This document shows, piece by piece, positions 50,985 through 58,827 of a DNA stretch of 64,000 nt. Under the pieces are notes generated by a model that was not told the DNA's origin, did no database searches, and saw nothing but the letters and a program-made list of their open reading frames with translations. Within the stretch, counting starts at the first letter, position 1; each line of letters opens with the position of its first letter. The position numbers and the translations under genes are program-made. The DNA is taken from positions 327,275 through 391,274 of the forward strand of contig NZ_JAPSJL010000001.1 in NCBI RefSeq assembly GCF_031178195.1, given 5' to 3'. The DNA is from Zhihengliuella sp. GTDB lineage: Bacteria > Actinomycetota > Actinomycetes > Actinomycetales > Micrococcaceae.

Positions 50985-51665
50985 CTACAGCCCCGCGGGA
51001 CCGGCCGTTCCCGGCGTCGTGCCCGGCGTGCCGGAGCCACCTGCGGCACCCGGTCCGCCGGTCTCGCGGCCGCCGTGCACCTCGCCGCGCCAGCCGCCCT
51101 CGGCGCCCTGCTCCTCGACGAGTTCCTTGAAGCTCTTCAGATCCTTCTTCACCTGCAGATCGTCCAGACCGAGCTTCCCGCCGACCTTCTCCAGGAAGGT
51201 GGCGTCGTCCCAGGTGAACTCGACGTCGATGCGGGTGCCCTCGCGGGTCCGCGGTGCCTGCTGCGCCGTCTGGTCGTCGGTGCCCAGATCCGGGTCGAGC
51301 CCGCGCGCCGCGGCGCTGCCCTCGAGTCCGGCCATTCCGGGCCCGGAGTTCAGCGGATCGAGGGTCGAGTCGTCGGCGTCGCGCTCCACGATCTCGATCG
51401 GCTCGAAGGTGACGCGACCGCTGTGGCTCTTCCCGTCGACGCTCTCCCACGCGATGACCTGGTCCGGCACCTGGTCGGTGATGCGAGTGTCGAACTCGCG
51501 CTCGACCCCGCCGATCGAGGCGACCCAGTGGTTCGTCGTGTCGTCGACCTGGGTGACGCTCTCGACGGCACCCATGAACCGCGGGAACGACTCGAACTGG
51601 GTCCATTCGTTGTAGGCCGTCCGCACGGGGACGGCGACTTCGATGCTCTCGTTGACGGTTGCCAT
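50985..51665 (-). CDS. SRPBCC (cyclase/dehydrase-like) family protein
   Basis: A 226-residue START/Bet-v1-like protein (ESIEVAVPVRTAYNEWTQFE, FPRFMGAVESVTQVDD, GRVTFEPIEI) of the polyketide cyclase/dehydrase family; it may bind a hydrophobic ligand. An insertion of about 45 residues (about 98-140, DPLNSGPGMAGLEGSAAARG onward) interrupts the beta sheet before RTREGTRIDVEFTWDD. The C-terminal 30 residues are Gly/Pro-rich. A TAGCGT box at 51743-51748 (minus strand) is the likely -10. Function unknown. Confidence 0.85.
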   Translation of the reverse strand: MATVNESIEVAVPVRTAYNEWTQFESFPRFMGAVESVTQVDDTTNHWVASIGGVEREFDTRITDQVPDQVIAWESVDGKSHSGRVTFEPIEIVERDADDSTLDPLNSGPGMAGLEGSAAARGLDPDLGTDDQTAQQAPRTREGTRIDVEFTWDDATFLEKVGGKLGLDDLQVKKDLKSFKELVEEQGAEGGWRGEVHGGRETGGPGAAGGSGTPGTTPGTAGPAGL

Positions 51666-51910
51666 GATGCTCTCCTTCGATCGGGATTCGAGCTCTCTGC
51701 GCTGGTCTGCGGCTCCAGGCCCGCCAACGGGCCCGGACTTTCACGCTAGGTCCGGGTTCCCCTCCTGTGAACCCCGGCAGACTCCGAATCTGCTGGAAAG
51801 AACCTGAGCATCGCTTCCGTCCGGGCCGAGGGCCGCCCGACCCGGCAGGGCCCCGGCGCCAGCGTTCCCCGGAGCGGTGCGGCCGACGGTCCACCCAATG
51901 GTCCGTGCCG

Positions 51911-53527
51911 TCACAGTCGCAGGTCGCGCCTGCGGAAGAGGGCCAGTCCCGCCACGGCGAGGACGACGGCGGTTCCCGCACCGACGGCGAGCGGTGTCGC
52001 GTCGCCGTCGCCCGGCCCGGCGAGTGCCAGGGCGTCGATCATCCCGAACGGCTCGACGTCGAGGACCGCCTGGGGCAGCTCGAACAGGGGCCCGTACATT
52101 CCCACCACGAACACGACGATCAGCAGCGCCCACAGGGGCACGCTGCTCCAGCCGAGCCCGTAGAGGAGCATTGCCGCGGCGACCCAGCATGCCAGGAGCG
52201 GCCCGTACGCCAGCGCGGCGAGCGCGAACTCGCCGACGGCGGCGGCCCCGATCTCGGACGAGGCGCCCAGGCCCAGCCCGGCGCCGGCGACCACGAGCAG
52301 GAGGAGGCTCGCGCCGAGGTGCACCAGCAGGGGAGCCCCCGCCCACCGGGCGCGCGGCACCGCTGCGGCCAGGGCCAGCTCGGCCCGCCCGCCGGCCTCA
52401 TCGGAGCGCAGCCGGTGCGTCGCCGCAAGCCCGTAGACGGCCACTGCCATTGCGAAGAACTTCAGGAAGGCGCCCATCGCCTCGGAGACCAGGTTCGCCA
52501 TGGCCTCCTCGTCGGTTGGGTCGACACCGAGGACCGCGAGCAGCTGCGGCTGGGACGCCATCGTCTCGGCCATGGGGCCCGCGATCGAGCCGGTCAGCGC
52601 GCCGAAGACGAACAGGCCGACGGCCCACCACGTGATCCGCCCGCGCTCGAGCCGGAGCGTCAGCCCGACCAGCGTCCGCCCCGCGGCCGTGGCGCGGACC
52701 CGCCCACGACGGTCCGGCAGCAGGCCGGCGCCGACGTCGCGCCGTGCCTCCAGCGCGTACCCGAGCGCCGCACCGGCCACGGCGAGCGCGACGAGCAACA
52801 GGAGCGGCCACCAGCGCAGATCGACGAAGAGCCGCATCTGCTGGGCCCACCCGATCGGGGACGCCCAGGACAGGGCGCTGCCGCCGCGCTCCTGGGCATC
52901 GCCCACGGCGCGGAGGACATAGGCAGCCCCGAGCACGGCCCCGGCCATGCCGGAGGCCGCCCGGGCGTGGGAGCTGAGCTGCGCCGTCGTCGCGGCGATC
53001 CCGCCGAAGACGAGCCCGACAGCCGCCACGGCCGCTCCGAACGCCCACGAGTCCGCGGCGCCGAGGCCCGCGGCGAGGAGCGCCGCCGACAGCAGGGTCC
53101 CGACGACAGCGTTGGCGACGAGGAGCACCGTGAGGGCCGCGGCCAGCTGGGCGTGGCGGCCCAGCGGTGCGGCGCGCAGCAGCTCGGTGCGCCCGGCCTC
53201 CTCGTCGCCGCGCGTGTGCCGGACGACGAGCAGGAGGGACATGATGGCCACCGCGACGGCGAGGAGACCCAGCATCTCGTTCGCCATGAGAGCGCCGATC
53301 GTGTAATCGTCCAGGCCGTACCCGGGCCCGGCCATCATGGCACCGGCGGGCTCGGCCATCACCGCGGCGCGGGCCTGGAGACCGTCCGCCCCGAAGACGC
53401 GCGGCAGGACGAGCGCGGCGTAGGCGGCGAAGCCGGAGAGCAGCAGCGCCCAGACGAGGAGCCGCATGCGGTCCTCCTGGAGCATGGACCGGACCAGGCG
53501 TCCGGTCCCGACGAAGGTCGTGTTCAT
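51911..53527 (-). CDS. Polyketide-antibiotic-exporter-like ABC permease
   Basis: A 538-residue membrane protein with about 12 helices in two related halves (RHTRGDEEAGRTELLRAAPL in the first half and RLRSDEAGGRAELALAAAVP in the second). The internal duplication with GRxELL(R/A) loops is typical of COG3559/TnrB-type exporters of ionophore and polyketide antibiotics. Start: ATG 53527, overlapping the ATPase stop by four bases. It is third in a TetR-ATPase-permease operon. Confidence 0.88.
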   Translation of the reverse strand: MNTTFVGTGRLVRSMLQEDRMRLLVWALLLSGFAAYAALVLPRVFGADGLQARAAVMAEPAGAMMAGPGYGLDDYTIGALMANEMLGLLAVAVAIMSLLLVVRHTRGDEEAGRTELLRAAPLGRHAQLAAALTVLLVANAVVGTLLSAALLAAGLGAADSWAFGAAVAAVGLVFGGIAATTAQLSSHARAASGMAGAVLGAAYVLRAVGDAQERGGSALSWASPIGWAQQMRLFVDLRWWPLLLLVALAVAGAALGYALEARRDVGAGLLPDRRGRVRATAAGRTLVGLTLRLERGRITWWAVGLFVFGALTGSIAGPMAETMASQPQLLAVLGVDPTDEEAMANLVSEAMGAFLKFFAMAVAVYGLAATHRLRSDEAGGRAELALAAAVPRARWAGAPLLVHLGASLLLLVVAGAGLGLGASSEIGAAAVGEFALAALAYGPLLACWVAAAMLLYGLGWSSVPLWALLIVVFVVGMYGPLFELPQAVLDVEPFGMIDALALAGPGDGDATPLAVGAGTAVVLAVAGLALFRRRDLRL

Positions 53528-54483
53528 GCCCGGTGCGCCGCCTTCGTCCTGGCCGGGCCGCCGCCGCCGGTCCCGGAGCCATCACCGTCGCCGTGGCCGT
53601 CGCCGTTGCCGTAGTGGTGCACGAAGAGTTCCTCGAGGCTGGGCGGCGTGGCGGTGAGCGTCCGCACCTCGCGCCCCGCCAGCGCACCGACCACGGTGCC
53701 CATGGCGCCGTCGTCAACGGTGAAGCGGAGCCGGCCTGCGTCCGCGGTGAGTCCGTGCACCCCGGGCAGGGCCTGGATCTCCGCTGCGGGGACGTCGGCG
53801 TCGAGGAGGACGGTGCTGCGGGTCAGCCGGCGGAGCTCGGCGAGGGAGCCCGTCTGCACGTCGCGCCCGTCGCGGATGATCGTCACGCGCGAGCAGAGCG
53901 CCTCGACCTCGGCAAGGATGTGGCTGGAGAGCAGGACGGCGGTGCCGCGGTCGGCCGCCTGACGCACGGCGTCCTGGAAGACCAGCTCCATCAGCGGGTC
54001 CAGTCCGGAGGTCGGCTCGTCGAGGACGAGGAGGTCGACGTCGGACGCGAGGGCCGCCACGAGGGCCACCTTCTGGCGGTTGCCCTTGGAGTAGGTGCGC
54101 CCCTTGCGCGTGGGGTCGAGCTGGAAGCGCTCCAAAAGTTCGGCGCGGCGCGCCTCGTCGACGCCACCGCGGAGGAAGCCGAGCAGGTCGATGGCCTCCC
54201 CGCCGGTGAGCTTCGGCCAGAGGGTCACGTCGCCCGGGACGTAGGCCAGGCGGCGGTGGAGCGCGACGGCGTCGCGCCAGGGGTCGCTGCCGAAGAGCCG
54301 GGCCGTGCCGGCATCGGCGCGCAGCAGGCCGAGCAGGACGCGGAGGGCCGTGGACTTGCCGGCGCCGTTGGGTCCGAGGAAGCCGTGGACCTCGCCCGGC
54401 TCCACGCGCAGTCGGAGGCCGTCCAGAGCGCGGACGGCGCCGAAGTTCTTGACGAGGCCGTCGACCTCGATGATGGGTTCCAT
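53524..54483 (-). CDS. ABC transporter ATP-binding protein (drug-export type)
   Basis: A 319-residue ATPase. Walker A: LGPNGAGKSTALRVLL; signature-region TYSKGNRQKVALVAAL (variant of LSGGQ, as in DrrA/CcmA-type drug exporters); Walker B: LLVLDEPTSGLDP; H-loop: LLSSHILAEVEAL. A C-terminal DrrA-like domain follows, with a Gly-rich tail (GNGDGHGDGDGSGTGGGG). The ATG overlaps the TetR stop by one base (TGATG). Confidence 0.92.
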   Translation of the reverse strand: MEPIIEVDGLVKNFGAVRALDGLRLRVEPGEVHGFLGPNGAGKSTALRVLLGLLRADAGTARLFGSDPWRDAVALHRRLAYVPGDVTLWPKLTGGEAIDLLGFLRGGVDEARRAELLERFQLDPTRKGRTYSKGNRQKVALVAALASDVDLLVLDEPTSGLDPLMELVFQDAVRQAADRGTAVLLSSHILAEVEALCSRVTIIRDGRDVQTGSLAELRRLTRSTVLLDADVPAAEIQALPGVHGLTADAGRLRFTVDDGAMGTVVGALAGREVRTLTATPPSLEELFVHHYGNGDGHGDGDGSGTGGGGPARTKAAHRA

Positions 54484-55223
54484 CAGTCCTCCTGCGGGGA
54501 CGCGGCGGTGGCTCCGGCGGTGGATGCCCCGCCGGGTGACGTCGTGGGATCGGCAGCCGCTGCGGCGGTTCTGCCCTGATCGGCGCGGCCCGTGGCCTCC
54601 AGGTACGCGTCGAGCGTGTCCGTGCCGGCGTAGACACCGTGCGTGTAGAGCTCCACCATGGGCAGGCCGTGCTCCGCGATGTAGTGGTTCAGGAAGTCGG
54701 AGAGCCTCTCCGGGGAGAACTCGTCCCCGCCGTCCGCCGTGTAGAGGGTGAGGGCCAGGAGCGCCGAGCCGAACCCCATGACGGTCAGGGTGCGGGCACG
54801 GGCCTCCTCGTCGAGCGAGGGTTTCAGGAGCCCGCTGGCGACGCCGTCGGCGATCCAGACGCGGGCGTCGGAGACGAAGTGGTCGATCAGCCTGGCCGCA
54901 GCGGAGCCACCGGCCTGGAGACAGCGCAGGCAGTACGCGACAGGCACCGCGTACTCCTCGATCCGGCTCATCGCGGCCAACGACGCCAGCGCCCCGCCGG
55001 CAACGGACTCGCGCTTGGCGGTCAGGATGAGCTCGAGGACGTGCCCGTCGCAGGCCTCGCGCAGGCCCTCCTTGGAGCCGAAGTGGTGGTTGATCAAGCC
55101 AACGCTCACGCCGGCGGCCTGCGCGATCGAGCGCACGCTGACGGAGTAGCCGCGGCGGGCGATCTGCTCGATCGCCGCGTCCCGGATCCTCGCCCGCGTG
55201 GTCACGTCCTGCTCCGCCGCCAC
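54483..55223 (-). CDS. TetR/AcrR-family transcriptional regulator
   Basis: A 246-residue repressor-type protein. The HTH is RIRDAAIEQIARRGYSVSVR with SIAQAAGVSVGLINHHFGSK; the rest is the helical ligand domain (SLAAMSRIEEYAVPVAYCLR, HYIAEHGLPMVELYTHGVYA). It is the first gene of the operon with the exporter ATPase and permease, so it probably represses them and itself until a ligand binds. The start is GTG 55223. A palindromic site lies just past the predicted transcription start. Confidence 0.92.
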   Translation of the reverse strand: MAAEQDVTTRARIRDAAIEQIARRGYSVSVRSIAQAAGVSVGLINHHFGSKEGLREACDGHVLELILTAKRESVAGGALASLAAMSRIEEYAVPVAYCLRCLQAGGSAAARLIDHFVSDARVWIADGVASGLLKPSLDEEARARTLTVMGFGSALLALTLYTADGGDEFSPERLSDFLNHYIAEHGLPMVELYTHGVYAGTDTLDAYLEATGRADQGRTAAAAADPTTSPGGASTAGATAASPQED

Positions 55224-55282
55224 GTCGCCCCCTCTACTCTTCGCCCGACTCGTTCAGCCGCCCGACTCGCTCACTCCCTTGT

Positions 55283-55346
55283 GAACGGCCGCTCCCTTGT
55301 ACCGCCGCCCCATTGAACTACCGCTCCACTGAACTACCGCTCCACT
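55283..55346. repeat. Four 16-bp tandem units in the tetR leader
   Basis: GAACTACCGCTCCACT is perfectly duplicated (55315-55330, 55331-55346). It is preceded by two degenerate units of the same length (55283-55298 GAACGGCCGCTCCCTT; 55299-55314). Together they fill the untranslated leader of the exporter operon. Confidence 0.8.
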
Positions 55347-55390
55347 GAACGCTTGTTCAGGATGCTATACACGTGTTCAATCGTGGTCAA
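55346..55390 (-). promoter_or_regulatory. tetR operon promoter and candidate operator
   Basis: On the minus strand: -35 box TTGACC (55385-55390), 17-bp spacer, -10 box TAGCAT (55362-55367). The palindrome TGAAC-GCTT-GTTCA (55346-55359) covers the expected start site. A further GTTCAA half site is at 55375. The arrangement fits autorepression. Confidence 0.65.
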
Positions 55391-55463
55391 GGGATGGTTT
55401 CAATCCCGTCACGACTGCGCGCTGACCAGTGACGCAGGGCACTGCCTGCCTATGCTGGTGGGC

Positions 55464-56513
55464 ATGGAGCGGAACCGGAGCAGTGAGCGGCCCCGCCGCG
55501 TTCGTCGTCGGACCCGGCCGTCGCGCGGCCGCCTCGCGGTCGCCGGCCTGGCCCTCCTCACGACGGCGGCCCTGACGGGCTGCGAGGTGCTGCCGGAGGT
55601 CTTCCCCAAGGCCTTCCCGAGCACCGAGGCCAGCGAGGCACCGCCGAGCGTCCGGGCGACGCCGGCGGCCGAGGGCGAGTGGAAGCAGGTGACCACGCAG
55701 GCCGGGGACATGTCCTTCGCCGTCCGCGCGGACTGGACCGTGCTCCCCGTCCCCGCGAACCAGACGAGCTCGACCACCGGGATCCCGGCCTACGAGGTCC
55801 TCGACAGCGAGGACCGCGTCCTGGCGACGCTCCAGCAGAATCCCGGCCGCGGGACCCGGACCGCCCTGCCGGGGTCGACCTTCACGCCGGTGGACACCGT
55901 CCCGGCACCCGACGTGACCTACCTCGGGGCGGGCGACACCGCCGTCGTACTGGATCTGACGACGCACCCGAACGCGGACTCGGTGCTCTCCTACGGGCTC
56001 ACGAACGGCACGGAGGTCACGACGGCGGTGGCGCCGGGCGGGCACGTGCCGCTCGGCGGCGGGGTGCGCGGCTACCCGAAGCTCGCCGGGCCCCTGTTCT
56101 TCCAGGGGCGGGCGGACCTCGGCGCCGACGACTCCCCCACCCGGCAGGAGGACGCGCTCGCGCTGGCGGAGCAGTACGTGTTCACGCAGGAGTACGCCGA
56201 CGTGGTGCACATGCTGCAGTCCCTGCGCTACCACCCGGAGCGCGCGACGCCGGCGGAGTGCGACGGCGCGGCCTTCCGGTTCGAGACCGTCAACGTGGAC
56301 TGCGACTCGGTGCTGGACATCTACCACACGGCGCGGATCGCACAGGAGATCGACGCCCGCACCGGCTCGCTGGTGCGCGTGCGGGACCGCTGGCTCTGCC
56401 GACTCAAGGAGCTCGGCGCAGAGCTCGACGGGCTGCCGCCGGGCTACGGGATCGACGGCAAGTGCCGGCTCGAGGACGGGTACGGCACCTTCACCGCCCT
56501 CTGGAAGGAGTAG
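55464..56513 (+). CDS. Hypothetical lipoprotein
   Basis: A 349-residue predicted lipoprotein: Arg-rich start (RRVRRRTRPSRGR), hydrophobic helix, lipobox ALTGC (Cys at about 39). The mature part has a beta-rich domain (DMSFAVRADWTVLPVPANQT, YLGAGDTAVVLDL) and a Cys-containing C-terminus (ECDGA, VDCDSV, RWLCRL, GKCRLEDG) that could form two disulphides. ATG 55464 follows a TATGCT box by seven bases, a leaderless arrangement. I recognise no characterised family. Confidence 0.75.
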   Translation: MERNRSSERPRRVRRRTRPSRGRLAVAGLALLTTAALTGCEVLPEVFPKAFPSTEASEAPPSVRATPAAEGEWKQVTTQAGDMSFAVRADWTVLPVPANQTSSTTGIPAYEVLDSEDRVLATLQQNPGRGTRTALPGSTFTPVDTVPAPDVTYLGAGDTAVVLDLTTHPNADSVLSYGLTNGTEVTTAVAPGGHVPLGGGVRGYPKLAGPLFFQGRADLGADDSPTRQEDALALAEQYVFTQEYADVVHMLQSLRYHPERATPAECDGAAFRFETVNVDCDSVLDIYHTARIAQEIDARTGSLVRVRDRWLCRLKELGAELDGLPPGYGIDGKCRLEDGYGTFTALWKE

Positions 56514-56528
56514 CCCGGCGCACCGGGA

Positions 56529-56849
56529 TCAATCGACCCGGAGCTCGCCCATCGTGTCCCAGCCCTCGCCCTCGATCAGGCGGCTGACGATCCGCGGGGT
56601 CTCGGCGAGCAGCGGGCGCATGGTCTCGAGGCCCTGCTTGAAGTGATCGCTGGTCACGTGGGCCTCGCCGGCATCGTCCTTGAAGGCCTCGACTAGGACG
56701 AACTCATGCGGGTCCTCGACGCTGCGCGACCACTCGAACCAGAGGTTGCCCGGTTCGGCGCGCGTGGCCTCCGTGAACGCCCGGTTCTTCTCGATGAACG
56801 TCTCGGCTTCCTCCGGCTTGACCTTGTACTTCACCACGATGAAAATCAT
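56529..56849 (-). CDS. Antibiotic biosynthesis monooxygenase (ABM)-domain protein
   Basis: A 106-residue ferredoxin-like ABM-fold protein of the YgiN/quinol monooxygenase type (MIFIVVKYKVKPEEAETFIE, EPGNLWFEWSRSVEDPHEFV, HVTSDHFKQGLETMRPLL). Members act on quinols or are stress-related dimers. ATG 56849 follows TAGGCT (56856-56861, minus strand) by six bases. It is convergent with the lipoprotein gene. Confidence 0.9.
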   Translation of the reverse strand: MIFIVVKYKVKPEEAETFIEKNRAFTEATRAEPGNLWFEWSRSVEDPHEFVLVEAFKDDAGEAHVTSDHFKQGLETMRPLLAETPRIVSRLIEGEGWDTMGELRVD

Positions 56850-56930
56850 GCCCCCAGCCTAGGCCCGGCCGCCCCCGGGTTGCAGCGCGCCGGCACGTGA
56901 GGGCCGTGACACCCGCCGCGGCGTCGGGCC

Positions 56931-57311
56931 TCAGCCGCCGGCCAGACGCCGCCAGCCCAGCGCCTCGCGATCCGCCGCCGGCAGCGAGGCGACCACCAGG
57001 TCGTACGAGTCCTCGATCAGGTCGCCGACCATGTCCGCGGGCAGCGCGGGGCAGTCCACGGTCACCCAGTGGCGCTTGTTCATGTGATAGCCGGGCGTGA
57101 TCGCCGCGTGCGCCGCGCGCAGCTGCTCGCCGAGCGCCGGGTCGACCTTCAGGTTCGCCGTGGTCCCGTCAGCCCACACGAGCGCGAACATCCTGGCGCG
57201 CCCACCCGAGCGGCCGCGGACCTTGTAGACGCGCGTGTCCGGCCCGAACGGCTGGTCCTCGAACGCGCCCGGCATCGCCAGCAGCAGTCGGCGCAGTGCA
57301 GCGGAGTCCAC
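56931..57311 (-). CDS. MmcQ/YjbR-family protein
   Basis: A 126-residue YjbR (CyaY-like fold) protein: LLLAMPGAFEDQPFGPDTRV, MFALVWADGTTANLKVDPAL, GYHMNKRHWVTVDCPALPAD, LIEDSYDLVVASLP. The family is labelled DNA-binding on structural grounds only. The start is GTG 57311, with a TAGAGT box six bases upstream on the minus strand. This box overlaps the -10 of the divergent DUF1206 gene. Confidence 0.9.
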   Translation of the reverse strand: MDSAALRRLLLAMPGAFEDQPFGPDTRVYKVRGRSGGRARMFALVWADGTTANLKVDPALGEQLRAAHAAITPGYHMNKRHWVTVDCPALPADMVGDLIEDSYDLVVASLPAADREALGWRRLAGG

Positions 57312-57333
57312 TCGCTCACTCTATGCTGTCCGC
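57312..57333. promoter_or_regulatory. Overlapping divergent leaderless promoters
   Basis: Only 22 bp separate GTG 57311 (-) from ATG 57334 (+). The plus-strand -10 TATGCT (57322-57327) and the minus-strand -10 TAGAGT (57318-57323) share two base pairs. Each is exactly six bases from its start codon, and each -35 region must lie inside the other gene. Confidence 0.7.
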
Positions 57334-58161
57334 ATGACCGGCACAGCCCCCTCCCAGCACGACTCGGACGACTCGAGGCCGGTCGCGGCGGCCCGCTCCG
57401 CCGCCCATGACGACCGCTTCGCCGCAGCGGCCCGGTCCGGCTACGCCACCAGCGGCCTGCTGCACCTGGTGCTGGGGTGGCTCACTGCGATCGTCGCCTC
57501 CGGCGGTAACGCGTCCGCCGACTACAGCGGCGCGCTCCGGGCCGTCGCCGCCCAGCCGTTCGGCGTCGTCGCACTCGCCATCGCCGGCGCCGCGTGCGCC
57601 CTGCTGGGGCTGTGGAACGCGGGCCGGGCGGTCTTCGGCCGGGACGGCGTGCGCAGCCGGCTCGGCGCGGCCGGCACGACGGCGGTCTACCTGGTCATCG
57701 GGGCCACGGTCCTGCGCTACGCGTTCGGGACGCGCAGCAGCGCGGCGCAGTCCACGCGGAGCCTCTCCGGGGAGCTGATGACGAACCCCTTCGGCTCGGC
57801 GCTGCTCATCGCCACGGGTCTGGTCATCCTGATCGTCGCCGGCTACCACGTCTTCAAGGGAGTGGCGCGGAAGTTCCTGGACGACCTCAAGGGCCTGCCC
57901 AACACCCCGGTGCTCGGGACCGTGACACTGCTCGGGACCGCCGGCTACGTCGCCAAGGGGCTGGTGCTCGGCGCGCTGGGACTGCTGTTCATCGTCGCCA
58001 CCGTGCAGCACGACCCGTCCGACTCCAGCGGGCTCGACGGCGCTGTGCAGGCCGTGCGCGACCAACCCTTCGGCCCGTCGATCCTGCTCGGACTGGCGGT
58101 CGGGCTGGTCCTCTACGGCGCGTACCAGATCGTGCGCGCTCGGTACGACACGATGGAATGA
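57334..58161 (+). CDS. DUF1206 membrane protein
   Basis: A 275-residue polytopic protein with three repeats of the two-helix DUF1206 unit, recognisable by the recurring GYxxxGxxH/K-like segments (RSGYATSGLLHLVLGWLTAI, GTTAVYLVIGATVLRYAFG, GTAGYVAKGLVLGALGLLF) and QPFG blocks (AAQPFGVVALAIAG, RDQPFGPSILLGLAVG). The role is unknown; the family is widespread in actinobacteria and cyanobacteria. The leaderless start ATG 57334 is chosen over an in-frame upstream start that would run into the divergent gene. Confidence 0.9.
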   Translation: MTGTAPSQHDSDDSRPVAAARSAAHDDRFAAAARSGYATSGLLHLVLGWLTAIVASGGNASADYSGALRAVAAQPFGVVALAIAGAACALLGLWNAGRAVFGRDGVRSRLGAAGTTAVYLVIGATVLRYAFGTRSSAAQSTRSLSGELMTNPFGSALLIATGLVILIVAGYHVFKGVARKFLDDLKGLPNTPVLGTVTLLGTAGYVAKGLVLGALGLLFIVATVQHDPSDSSGLDGAVQAVRDQPFGPSILLGLAVGLVLYGAYQIVRARYDTME

Positions 58162-58191
58162 GCGCCCCGCCGGAGCGGGAGCCCGGCGCCG

Positions 58192-58641
58192 CTACAGCCC
58201 CAGCCGCGGCGCCTCGATCAAGGGGCACGTGTCCATGACGACGTCGAGCCCGGCCGCCCGGGCGCGCTCCGCGGCCGCGTGGTCCACCACGCCGAGCTGC
58301 AGCCACACCGCGGAGGCCCCCGCGGCGATCGCCTGGTCCACCACGTCGCCGACCCGCTGCGAGTTCACGAAGCAGTCGACGACGTCGATCCGGCCCGGGA
58401 CGTCCGCGAGCCGCCGGTAGCCCGGCTCGCCCAGGACGTCCTCGCCGGCGAGGTTCACCGGGACGATCTCCATCCCGCGGGCCTCGCGCAGCCAGCGCGC
58501 CACTCCGGGCGCCACCCGCCGCGGATTGGCCGTGAGTCCCACCACGGCCCACCGGCCGGGCGTGGTGAGGAGCCGGCGGACGACGGCGTCGTCGCTGCCG
58601 GGCCAGCGGTCGTGAGCCCCGTCTCCTGCTGCAGCATCCAT
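58192..58641 (-). CDS. CoA-binding domain protein
   Basis: A 149-residue Rossmann-fold protein of the YccU/COG1832 type: WAVVGLTANPRRVAPGVARW, EIVPVNLAGEDVLG, DVVDCFVNSQRVGDVVDQAI, VWLQLGVVDHAAAERARAAG, VVMDTCPLIE. Binding of CoA or a nucleotide is inferred from the fold; function is unknown. ATG 58641 follows TACGCT (58648-58653, minus strand) by six bases. Confidence 0.9.
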   Translation of the reverse strand: MDAAAGDGAHDRWPGSDDAVVRRLLTTPGRWAVVGLTANPRRVAPGVARWLREARGMEIVPVNLAGEDVLGEPGYRRLADVPGRIDVVDCFVNSQRVGDVVDQAIAAGASAVWLQLGVVDHAAAERARAAGLDVVMDTCPLIEAPRLGL

Positions 58642-58710
58642 GCGCCCAGCGTAGGCCTCCCGGCGGGCGCGGGGCAGCCCAGGGGGCGGCCCGCGTTCAG
58701 GCCGGTGCCC

Positions 58711-58716
58711 TAGAAT
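58711..58716 (+). promoter_or_regulatory. -10 box of the Wadjet operon
   Basis: TAGAAT in the 186-bp gap between the CoA-binding gene and jetA. If used, the transcript has a leader of about 105 nt before ATG 58828. No clear -35 box was found. Confidence 0.45.
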
Positions 58717-58827
58717 CGGGTGCCGCTGTCACGTTCCTCCATCCCGCTGCCCAGTCCCGCCGCCACATTCCCCGGCCCGCCCCCCGTTTCCCCCGTTCCC
58801 GCCGCCCCTCCTCGCAGAAAGTGCCGC

